Source of the DNA: Altererythrobacter sp.
Lineage (GTDB): Bacteria; Pseudomonadota; Alphaproteobacteria; Sphingomonadales; Sphingomonadaceae
NCBI GenBank assembly: GCA_024636575.1
Contig: JAGXGU010000111.1
Location: 1 to 7,657 of the forward strand
Length of the DNA: 7,657 bases
Direction: 5' to 3'
Shown piece by piece: positions 1 through 5,461 of the stretch; within the stretch, counting starts at the first letter, position 1; the number at the start of each line of letters is the position of its first letter. A program made the position numbers and the translations under genes. The notes beneath the pieces were generated by a model. That model did no database searches. It worked only from the letters and a program-made list of their open reading frames with translations, and was not told the origin of the DNA.

Positions 1-550
1 CCACCGGATCGACAAGGACACTTCTGGTTTACTGGTGGCTGCAAAAACTACTGCGGCACATGAAGGGCTGGCCAAACAATTTGCCGACCACTCGGTCGAT
101 CGGACTTATCTGGCCGTTTGCGCAGGCCATCCCTCGCCCACTTCCGGGACCATTGATAAACGAATCGGGCGGTCCGATCACAACCGCAAGAAAATGATGG
201 TGCTGGATGATAATTCGTCGCGTGGGAAACATGCAGTCACCCATTACAAAACGCTGAAACCATTGCGATTTTGCAGCCTGATCGAATGCCGCCTGGAAAC
301 CGGCCGGACGCATCAGGTTCGGGTTCATCTTTCATCAATCGGCCATCCTTTATTGGGGGACCCAACATATGGACGGACCCCATCACAATTACGCCCGGTT
401 CTGCGCGATCTCGGCTTTGCCCGGCAGGCGCTTCATGCAGCCTCGCTAGGTTTCAACCACCCCGTCACTGGGGAAAGGTGTGAATTCGAGGCTGAAATAC
501 CGCCCGATATGCGGGAACTGATCGATGAAACCGTTCGTTTAAATCGATGA
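1..550 (+). CDS. RluA/RluD-family 23S rRNA pseudouridine synthase, 3' part
   Basis: This is the C-terminal part of a pseudouridine synthase that converts specific uridines in rRNA to pseudouridine. The gene enters from the left edge; the first whole codon is at base 2, and 182 codons are visible before the TGA at 548-550. The visible protein begins HRIDKDTSGLL, the RluA-family catalytic motif, with the catalytic Asp at codon 11-13. A later block, ETGRTHQVRVHL followed by GHPLLGDPTYG, is the second family signature. The FARQALHAA and HPVTGE stretch near the end is most like RluD, which modifies helix 69 of 23S rRNA, but the N-terminus (including any S4 domain) is outside the window, so the subfamily is an inference. 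A GTG at 35 is internal and is not the start. A pseudouridine synthase next to rpoH is, as I recall, a common alphaproteobacterial order. Confidence 0.93.
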   Translation, partial: HRIDKDTSGLLVAAKTTAAHEGLAKQFADHSVDRTYLAVCAGHPSPTSGTIDKRIGRSDHNRKKMMVLDDNSSRGKHAVTHYKTLKPLRFCSLIECRLETGRTHQVRVHLSSIGHPLLGDPTYGRTPSQLRPVLRDLGFARQALHAASLGFNHPVTGERCEFEAEIPPDMRELIDETVRLNR

Positions 551-556
551 AACGCG

Positions 557-585
557 CTTCAAGACGCGAAATTATCCTCTATATG
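557..585 (+). promoter_or_regulatory. Possible rpoH promoter
   Basis: The gap between the synthase gene and rpoH contains CTTCAAG (557-563) and, 14 bases later, TCTATAT (578-584), overlapping TATATG (580-585). The second element fits the alphaproteobacterial heat-shock -10 form CYTATNT at six of seven places, and the first is one base from the CTTGAA-type -35. It could equally be a weak housekeeping promoter. The call rests on motif resemblance only. If right, transcription would start near 592 and leave a leader of about 70 bases. Confidence 0.3.
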
Positions 586-644
586 TAACCATGTGGCCCG
601 CAAGAACGGATGCCCATCAGGGGTCTGGCATCGCGAGTCGACGC

Positions 645-659
645 AAGAAAGGTTAGGGA
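645..659 (+). promoter_or_regulatory. Ribosome binding region that favours the GTG start of rpoH
   Basis: Purine-rich AAGAAAGG (645-652) and AGGGA (655-659) lie just before the GTG at 664. The in-frame ATG at 610 has only AAGAACGG immediately upstream. This supports the shorter rpoH product. Confidence 0.5.
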
Positions 660-663
660 AAAA

Positions 664-1569
664 GTGAGCACCAAAAAAAGTTTGACCGTTCCGGCCCTCA
701 GCGGGGAGCAAAGCATCAACCGCTATCTGGCCGAGATCAAGAAATTTCCTCTTCTGACGCCCGAGCAGGAATATATGCTCGCCAAGCGTTATGCCGAACA
801 CGAAGATCCCGAGGCAGCGGCACAGCTGGTAACCTCGCATCTGCGGCTAGTGGCGAAAATCGCCATGGGATACCGCGGATATGGCCTGCCGGTCAGCGAT
901 CTGATTTCCGAAGGGAACGTCGGGCTGATGCAGGGCGTCAAGAAATTCGAACCCGATCGCGGCTTCCGCCTGGCCACCTATGCAATGTGGTGGATCAAGG
1001 CGAGCATGCAGGAATTCATCCTGCGCAGCTGGAGCCTGGTGAAAATGGGCACCACCGCCGCGCAGAAGAAACTGTTTTTCAACCTGCGCCGGATGAAGAA
1101 ACAACTCGAAGCCTACGAGGATTCGGACCTTCATCCGGATGATGTGACCAAGATTGCAACCACGCTGGGCGTGGCCGAACAGGAAGTCATCAACATGAAC
1201 CGGCGGATGATGATGGGCGGCGATGCCTCCCTCAACGTCCAGATGCGCGGCGACGAAGATGGCGGCGGCCAGTGGCAGGATTGGCTGACCGATGATGGTC
1301 CGCTGCAAGATGAAATGGTAGCCGAGGCTGAAGAAACCTCGCTCCGCCATCAAATGCTGGGCGAAGCGATGAACAGCCTCAACGATCGGGAAAAGCACAT
1401 CCTGACCGAACGGCGCCTGACGGACAATCCGCAGACACTGGAAGAACTGTCACAGGTCTACAGCGTCAGCCGCGAACGTATCCGCCAGATCGAAGTGCGC
1501 GCATTCGAGAAGCTGCAAAAGGCGATGAAGGCGATCGCCGGTGAACGGTTGATGCCGACTGCGGCATAA
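664..1569 (+). CDS. rpoH: RNA polymerase heat-shock sigma factor RpoH (sigma-32)
   Basis: RpoH directs RNA polymerase to heat-shock promoters (chaperones, Clp and Lon proteases). The 301-residue product has a sigma region 2 at about residues 54-124, including DLISEGNVGLMQG and the FRLATYAMWWI segment that contacts the -10 element. The diagnostic RpoH box QKKLFFNLR is at 134-142, and the region 4 helix-turn-helix is at about 257-283, ending in RERIRQIE. The RpoH box separates it from RpoD and RpoS. I chose the GTG at 664 because the product then begins MSTKKSLTVPAL, like its relatives, and has a ribosome site. An in-frame ATG at 610 would add 18 residues (319 total) that do not resemble the family. 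A strong terminator follows the TAA by 23 bases, so rpoH is probably a single-gene unit. Confidence 0.95.
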   Translation: MSTKKSLTVPALSGEQSINRYLAEIKKFPLLTPEQEYMLAKRYAEHEDPEAAAQLVTSHLRLVAKIAMGYRGYGLPVSDLISEGNVGLMQGVKKFEPDRGFRLATYAMWWIKASMQEFILRSWSLVKMGTTAAQKKLFFNLRRMKKQLEAYEDSDLHPDDVTKIATTLGVAEQEVINMNRRMMMGGDASLNVQMRGDEDGGGQWQDWLTDDGPLQDEMVAEAEETSLRHQMLGEAMNSLNDREKHILTERRLTDNPQTLEELSQVYSVSRERIRQIEVRAFEKLQKAMKAIAGERLMPTAA

Positions 1570-1592
1570 TCCGGCTTTACCCGAAAACAATC

Positions 1593-1627
1593 AGCCCCGA
1601 TCGCGAATGTGCGATCGGGGCTTTTTT
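1593..1627 (+). terminator. Rho-independent terminator of rpoH
   Basis: A perfect 12-bp stem (AGCCCCGATCGC at 1593-1604 pairing with 1611-1622) encloses a 6-base loop and runs straight into six T residues (1622-1627). It lies 23 bases after the rpoH stop and ends 38 bases before the mtgA start. Confidence 0.93.
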
Positions 1628-1665
1628 GTTTGGCCCAGACCAGCCGACCTTGTTATCAGCCGCCC

Positions 1666-2334
1666 ATGATCCGGGCAGCCAAATTCCTCGCAAAGTTCAT
1701 CCTGTGGTTCATTGGCATCAGCCTGGCGCTGGTGGTGATATTCAAATTCGTTCCGCCGCCGGTCACCGCAACGATGATCTTCAATGGTGACGGGATTACC
1801 AAGGATTGGGAATCGCTCAGCAATATCGATCGCAATCTGGTGACCGCCGTGATTGCTGCGGAAGATGGCAAATATTGCAGCCATAATGGTTTCGACCAGG
1901 AAGCGATCGAAAAAGCTATCAAGCGCAATGCAGCAGGCGGGCGCATTCGCGGTGGTTCCACCATCAGCCAGCAGACCGCCAAGAATGTCTTTCTGTGGCA
2001 AGGGGGCGGCTATTTCCGCAAGGGGATGGAAGCGTGGTTCACATTCCTGATCGAGAATATCTGGGGCAAGCAGCGGATCATGGAAGTCTATCTGAATGTC
2101 GCGGAAACCGGCATCGGCACCTACGGGGCAGAGGCCGGGGCCCAGCGTTATTTCAACCATTCCGCCGCGCGGCTGACCAAGACGGAGGCCGCGCGCATGG
2201 CTGCTGCCCTGCCCCAGCCGCAAAAACGTTCCGTGACCAGCCCGGCCGGTTTCACCCGCCGCTATGGCAACACCATCGCCGCCCGGATGGGCATGGTTCG
2301 GCGTGACGGGCTCGATGCCTGTGTGTACGACTGA
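1666..2334 (+). CDS. mtgA: Monofunctional biosynthetic peptidoglycan transglycosylase
   Basis: MtgA (GT51 family) polymerises lipid II into glycan strands on the outer face of the inner membrane; it has no transpeptidase domain. The 222-residue product has one N-terminal membrane helix (about 9-28) and then the GT51 domain. Motif 1 is AAEDGKYCSHNGFD (65-77), with the catalytic Glu66. Motif 2 is GGSTISQQTAKN (96-107). The segment KQRIMEVYLNVAETG (135-149) holds the second conserved Glu (about 140). Length is normal for the family. I start at the ATG at 1666; an in-frame GTG at 1609 lies in the loop of the rpoH terminator and adds 19 residues before the membrane anchor. No clear Shine-Dalgarno site precedes 1666. 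The CDF gene begins 5 bases after the TGA, so the two are almost certainly cotranscribed. Confidence 0.94.
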   Translation: MIRAAKFLAKFILWFIGISLALVVIFKFVPPPVTATMIFNGDGITKDWESLSNIDRNLVTAVIAAEDGKYCSHNGFDQEAIEKAIKRNAAGGRIRGGSTISQQTAKNVFLWQGGGYFRKGMEAWFTFLIENIWGKQRIMEVYLNVAETGIGTYGAEAGAQRYFNHSAARLTKTEAARMAAALPQPQKRSVTSPAGFTRRYGNTIAARMGMVRRDGLDACVYD

Positions 2335-2339
2335 TCCGG

Positions 2340-3269
2340 ATGGGAACCGGGCATTCACATGATCGCGGCAATAGCGGGCACGGGCATGACGGGCATTCGC
2401 ACGGCCATGTGCCAGCCGATTTCGGCAATGCCTTTGCCATTGGCGTGGCGCTCAATACCGCATTCGTCATCATCGAGGCGGTGTATGGCTACTGGGCCGG
2501 ATCGATGGCGTTGGTGGCGGATGCCGGACACAATCTGTCCGATGTCCTGAGCTTGCTGCTCGCCTGGGGTGCAAGCATCCTGGCCAAGCGCGCCCCATCG
2601 GACCGCTTCACCTATGGCCTGAAAAGTTCCACTATCCTTGCGGCGATGGTCAATGCCGGTTTGCTGCTGGTCGCACTGGGCGCAATTCTGTTCGAAACGC
2701 TGAACCGGTTAGCAGACCCTGCCCCCGTTGCGGGCATGACCATGGTGATCATTGCCGGCATCGGCATTGCCGTAAACACCGGTACCGCGCTGTTGTTCAT
2801 GCGCGGACGCAAGCACGATCTCAATATCCGCGGCGCGTTCCTGCATATGGCGGCAGACGCGCTGGTGTCGGTAGGGGTGGTGGTGGCCGGGATCGCCATC
2901 CTGCTGACCGGCGCATGGTGGATCGATCCGGTGACCAGCCTGATCATCGTCGCGATCATTGCATGGGGCACCTGGGGCCTGCTGAAAGACAGCGTGAAGA
3001 TGGGCCTGCTGGCCGTGCCCGAGGGGATCGAGGAAGGCGCCGTCCGCCAGTTTCTATCCAGCCTGCCGGGCGTAACCGCGGTGCACGACCTGCATATCTG
3101 GGCGATGAGCACCACCGAAACCGCGCTGACCGCGCATCTCGTGATGCCCGGTGGCACCGCCGGGGATAGTTTCTTGCGGGACATATCGGCGCGGCTGGCG
3201 CATGATTTCCGGATCGGGCATACCACGATCCAGATCGAAACCACACGGGACTGCGAAAGCTGCCAATGA
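2340..3269 (+). CDS. Cation diffusion facilitator (CzcD/ZitB-like zinc exporter)
   Basis: This inner-membrane transporter of the CDF family exchanges protons for divalent metal to lower cytoplasmic metal. It has 309 residues with about six membrane helices and a C-terminal cytoplasmic domain (about 220-300). The metal site is complete: H64-x3-D68 in helix 2 (AGHNLSD) and H169-x3-D173 in helix 5 (HMAAD). The His-Asp/His-Asp pattern is typical of zinc-type members, though cobalt or cadmium cannot be excluded. The first 23 residues hold seven histidines (5, 7, 14, 16, 19, 21, 23), a likely metal-binding tail. The protein ends C305-x2-C308, a possible second metal or redox site. It starts 5 bases after mtgA and its TGA overlaps the ATG of the sigma-factor gene, so translation of the two is likely coupled. 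Confidence 0.93.
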   Translation: MGTGHSHDRGNSGHGHDGHSHGHVPADFGNAFAIGVALNTAFVIIEAVYGYWAGSMALVADAGHNLSDVLSLLLAWGASILAKRAPSDRFTYGLKSSTILAAMVNAGLLLVALGAILFETLNRLADPAPVAGMTMVIIAGIGIAVNTGTALLFMRGRKHDLNIRGAFLHMAADALVSVGVVVAGIAILLTGAWWIDPVTSLIIVAIIAWGTWGLLKDSVKMGLLAVPEGIEEGAVRQFLSSLPGVTAVHDLHIWAMSTTETALTAHLVMPGGTAGDSFLRDISARLAHDFRIGHTTIQIETTRDCESCQ

Positions 3270-3850
3270 CGAGCGAACCAGGCCCATCCCCCCAACATGC
3301 CGACGCGGCACGGGCACGCCTGCGCGAAGCGATGCAGCGGCTGGCGGAAGGTGATCGTAGCGCGCTCGAATGGATCTACCAGGCCACATCGGCGAAACTA
3401 TTCGGCATCTGCCTTCGTATCTTGGGTGACCGGGGCGAAGCGGAGGATGCGTTGCAGGATGTCTATGTCAGCCTGTGGCAACGGGCGAAAAATTACGATC
3501 CCGAACGGGCCAGCCCGATCAGCTGGCTCGCGGTGTTCGCGCGCAACCGGGCGATTGACCGGCTGCGCAAGGGCAAGGTGCGCAGCGCCGCCGTGTCGGT
3601 GGACGAGGCAGCGGGGATCCCCGACCACCGACCTCTGGCCGACGCGGTGCTGGAAAGCTCCGAGCGCAGCGCGAGGATCCATGATTGCATCGGTACCCTT
3701 GAAGAACGGCAGCAGGACGCGATCCGCACCGCATTTTTCGAAGGAAGCACTTATGCGGAATTGGCCGAAAGGCGCGGGGTCCCGCTGGGAACAATGAAAA
3801 GCTGGGTCCGCCGCGGACTGGCCCGGCTGAAAAGGTGTCTCGAAGAATGA
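3266..3850 (+). CDS. ECF-family RNA polymerase sigma factor (SigK/RpoE-like)
   Basis: A 194-residue group IV (ECF) sigma factor with only regions 2 and 4. Region 2 spans about 35-103, with the core-binding stretch AEDALQDVYVSLWQRA (59-74) and the -10 recognition part SWLAVFARNRAIDRLRK (86-102). A variable linker follows, then region 4 (about 139-190) with the helix-turn-helix STYAELAERRGVPLGTMKSWV (161-181) that reads the -35 element. The start is fixed by the ATGA overlap with the transporter gene, and the stop overlaps the anti-sigma start in the same way. The partner being an RskA-like anti-sigma factor and the nearby FAS1 gene make it resemble mycobacterial SigK. Group assignment is inference. 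Its likely targets include the fasciclin gene downstream; I saw no matching promoter before its own operon. Confidence 0.93.
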   Translation: MTSEPGPSPQHADAARARLREAMQRLAEGDRSALEWIYQATSAKLFGICLRILGDRGEAEDALQDVYVSLWQRAKNYDPERASPISWLAVFARNRAIDRLRKGKVRSAAVSVDEAAGIPDHRPLADAVLESSERSARIHDCIGTLEERQQDAIRTAFFEGSTYAELAERRGVPLGTMKSWVRRGLARLKRCLEE

Positions 3851-4587
3851 GTGAGCCCGAACTGCCAGAGCGCGAGATTCTCGCCGCCGAATATGTGCTC
3901 GGCCTGCTTGATGCAGAAGCCAGGTTGCAGGCGCGCGGGTTGATGGCCAGCGAGGCCGCTTTTGCCGCGTCAGTCGCACGCTGGGAAGACCGGCTTGCAC
4001 CGCTGCTCGACATCATGCCGCCAGCGGCGCCAGACGGAGATGTGTGGCAGCGTATCCAGACGGCGCTGGATCAGGGCGATCTGGCCGAAGAACCGGTGAT
4101 CGAAGTGCTCGCGCTGCGCCGCAGGGTCCGCCAATGGAAAATCGCCACCGGATTTGCCGCAGCGGCGGCGGTGGTGCTGGCGTTCCTGGCACTGCCGATG
4201 ACCCGCGGCCCCGGCCCTGGCGCCATTCCCGCGCAGCAGATTGCGGCTGCCGACCCGCTGGTGGCATCGATCCCGATCGGCGATACTCCACTGCGGCTGG
4301 GCGTGACCTATCTGCCGGACCGGGAGGAAATGCTGGTGTCCGCCAGCGGGCTGACGGCTGACGGGGTGCACGATCATGAACTGTGGCTGGTAACGCCGGA
4401 CGAGGGCGCGAAGTCGCTCGGCGTGGTGGTGGCGGGCGAAGAACGCCGCATGGCCGTGGGCGCGGCGCTTGCGCAGCGGATCGAAGATGGCGCGCAGCTC
4501 GTCCTTACCCGCGAGCCGCTGGGCGGCGCGGTTCCCGGAACCGAGGCTGGACCCGTCGTGGCCAGCGGAAAACTCCAGAAGACCTGA
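3847..4587 (+). CDS. Membrane-bound anti-sigma factor, RskA-like
   Basis: This is the probable inhibitor of the ECF sigma factor encoded immediately upstream. The 246-residue product has an N-terminal cytoplasmic sigma-binding segment (about 8-55, with ILAAEYVLGLLDAEAR and the WEDRLAPLL stretch typical of this anti-sigma class). A single membrane helix lies at about 97-118. The periplasmic C-terminal half (about 130-246) resembles the RskA C-terminal domain, with an HELWLVTPD core (177-185). It has no His-x3-Cys-x2-Cys zinc motif, so sensing by thiol oxidation as in RsrA or ChrR is unlikely; release by regulated proteolysis is the family expectation. I chose the ATG at 3847 because it overlaps the sigma stop as ATGA, with AAAAGG at 3830-3835 upstream. 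A GTG at 3835 would add only four residues. Confidence 0.9.
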   Translation: MSEPELPEREILAAEYVLGLLDAEARLQARGLMASEAAFAASVARWEDRLAPLLDIMPPAAPDGDVWQRIQTALDQGDLAEEPVIEVLALRRRVRQWKIATGFAAAAAVVLAFLALPMTRGPGPGAIPAQQIAAADPLVASIPIGDTPLRLGVTYLPDREEMLVSASGLTADGVHDHELWLVTPDEGAKSLGVVVAGEERRMAVGAALAQRIEDGAQLVLTREPLGGAVPGTEAGPVVASGKLQKT

Positions 4588-4614
4588 ATATCTGCCAATT
4601 ATCCGGCGAAAGGT

Positions 4615-4642
4615 GCATCCGCATCGGGACTCGTCCCGTAAC
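4615..4642 (+). promoter_or_regulatory. Candidate ECF sigma promoter of the fasciclin gene
   Basis: GCATCC (4615-4620), a 16-base spacer and CGTAAC (4637-4642) fit the general ECF layout: a -35 ending in TCC or AAC and a -10 beginning CGT. Known comparisons are SigK (CCATCC) and alphaproteobacterial RpoE (TGATCC). It is the only such pair I found in the window and it lies in the 101-base gap before the fasciclin gene. Transcription would start about 40 bases before the ATG. Recognition by the local sigma factor is inference. Confidence 0.45.
4625..4638. repeat. Perfect 14-base inverted repeat in the promoter spacer
   Basis: CGGGAC-TC-GTCCCG is a perfect inverted repeat with 6-base arms. It fills most of the spacer of the candidate ECF promoter and touches its -10 element. 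It could be an operator for a second regulator or a small hairpin; it has no T tract, so it is not a terminator of the anti-sigma gene. Confidence 0.5.
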
Positions 4643-4688
4643 TTTGGGGGCAAGCAGCAAACCCGCTTGTCGATCAAAGGAGATCAGG

Positions 4689-5255
4689 ATGTTCAAACCC
4701 GTTTCACTCAAATCTATCGCCCTCGGCGCAGCAGCCGCCCTGTCCGCCGGCACGATCATGACTGCTGCCCCCGTATTGGCGGGCCACCACAAGGAAGCAA
4801 CCAAGGCGCAGTCCAATATCGTGCAGGCTGCGATGGGCACAGGCATGCACAACACGCTGGTCGCCGCTGTGCAGGCAGCCGGTCTCGTCGATACGCTATC
4901 CAGCCCCGGCCCGTTCACCATCTTCGCCCCGACCGATACCGCCTTCGCGAAACTGCCCGAAGGCACGGTTGGCACATTGGTGAAGCCGGAAAACAAGGCC
5001 GCGCTGACCAATATTCTGACGTATCACGCAGTGCCCGGAGAGGTGAAAGCGGCCGACCTGATCGCGCTGATCAACAGCAGCGGCGGCACCGCGACGCTTA
5101 CCACGGTATCCGGCGACACGCTTAGCGCACGCCTGTCGGGTGATACGGTGGTCATTACTGACGCCGCCGGCCGTGCGACCGCAGTGACAAAGGCGGATGT
5201 CGATGTATCGAACGGCGTAATCCACGTGACTGACGGCGTATTCCTGCCCGGCTGA
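4689..5255 (+). CDS. Secreted single-domain fasciclin (FAS1) protein
   Basis: A 188-residue exported protein. A signal peptide covers about residues 1-31 (FKPVSLK start, an Ala/Gly/Leu-rich core, likely cleavage after VLA at 31), giving a mature protein that begins GHHKE. The remainder is one FAS1 domain (about 40-187): the H1 motif FTIFAPTDTAFAKLP (76-90), the central TYHAVPG (111-117) and the C-terminal NGVIHVTDGVFLPG (175-188), with which the protein ends. FAS1 domains mediate adhesion or surface contacts; the role here is unknown. There is no lipobox, so it is soluble in the periplasm or secreted. The ATG at 4689 has a strong site AAAGGAG (4676-4682) six bases upstream; open frame continues farther upstream but is shadow of the anti-sigma gene. 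It probably has its own promoter (4615-4642) and terminator. Confidence 0.94.
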   Translation: MFKPVSLKSIALGAAAALSAGTIMTAAPVLAGHHKEATKAQSNIVQAAMGTGMHNTLVAAVQAAGLVDTLSSPGPFTIFAPTDTAFAKLPEGTVGTLVKPENKAALTNILTYHAVPGEVKAADLIALINSSGGTATLTTVSGDTLSARLSGDTVVITDAAGRATAVTKADVDVSNGVIHVTDGVFLPG

Positions 5256-5307
5256 TTTGCCGAGAAGCTTTTGGACGCGGCGCTATCCCCTCGCCCGTGT
5301 CCGCACG

Positions 5308-5345
5308 ATCCCGTCCGGTGCCTTAATGGGCCGGGCGGGATTTTT
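5308..5345 (+). terminator. Rho-independent terminator of the fasciclin gene
   Basis: ATCCCGTCCGG (5308-5318) pairs with CCGGGCGGGAT (5331-5341), an 11-bp stem with one G-U pair and a 12-base loop, followed by T residues at 5341-5345. It lies 52 bases after the fasciclin stop. Confidence 0.85.
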
Positions 5346-5388
5346 GCTGGATCACGCCAGTCAGAATGCGACATCTGGACACGCGCCA

Positions 5389-5407
5389 GCGCGCAAGCCA
5401 AGCGCGC
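5389..5407. repeat. Small GCGCGC hairpin in the convergent gap
   Basis: GCGCGC (5389-5394) and GCGCGC (5402-5407) flank AAGCCAA. The heptamer GCGCCAG also occurs twice as a direct repeat (5383-5389 and 5404-5410). It lies between the fasciclin terminator and the clpX 3' hairpin; no gene is visible in this gap. Confidence 0.35.
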
Positions 5408-5412
5408 CAGTG

Positions 5413-5447
5413 GCTAGCGCCCGGCGTTTGAAGGGCCGAGCGCTAGC
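5413..5447 (-). terminator. Strong hairpin at the 3' end of clpX, no T tract
   Basis: GCTAGCGCCCGGC (5413-5425) pairs with GCCGAGCGCTAGC (5435-5447), a 13-bp stem with one mismatch that reads as a G-U pair in the clpX transcript, and a 9-base loop. It starts 14 bases after the clpX stop. Because no T run follows on the minus strand, it may stabilise the 3' end or work with Rho rather than act alone. Confidence 0.55.
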
Positions 5448-5461
5448 TCAGCCCAAACAAA

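Noticed and set aside
1609..1665. GTG at 1609 as the mtgA start
   Set aside because: It lies in the loop of the rpoH terminator and would put an unrelated 19-residue leader before the membrane anchor.
1591..2358. 255-residue minus-strand open frame opposite mtgA
   Set aside because: It covers the rpoH terminator and mtgA; the translation is low-complexity and His/Pro/Gly-rich, and mtgA catalytic motifs are intact on the plus strand.
4538..4561. GGAAC followed 15 bases later by CGTG as an EcfG-type promoter
   Set aside because: Spacing is one or two bases short, the -10 should be CGTT, and it lies inside the anti-sigma coding region; the GCATCC/CGTAAC pair nearer the gene fits better.
3970..4677. 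235-residue minus-strand open frame opposite the anti-sigma gene
   Set aside because: Shadow frame; it crosses the fasciclin promoter region and has no family resemblance, whereas the anti-sigma gene has start coupling and domain features.
4383..5255. In-frame upstream extension of the fasciclin gene (290 residues)
   Set aside because: The extra residues are a frame-shifted reading of the anti-sigma gene. The ATG at 4689 has a strong ribosome site and directly begins a signal peptide.
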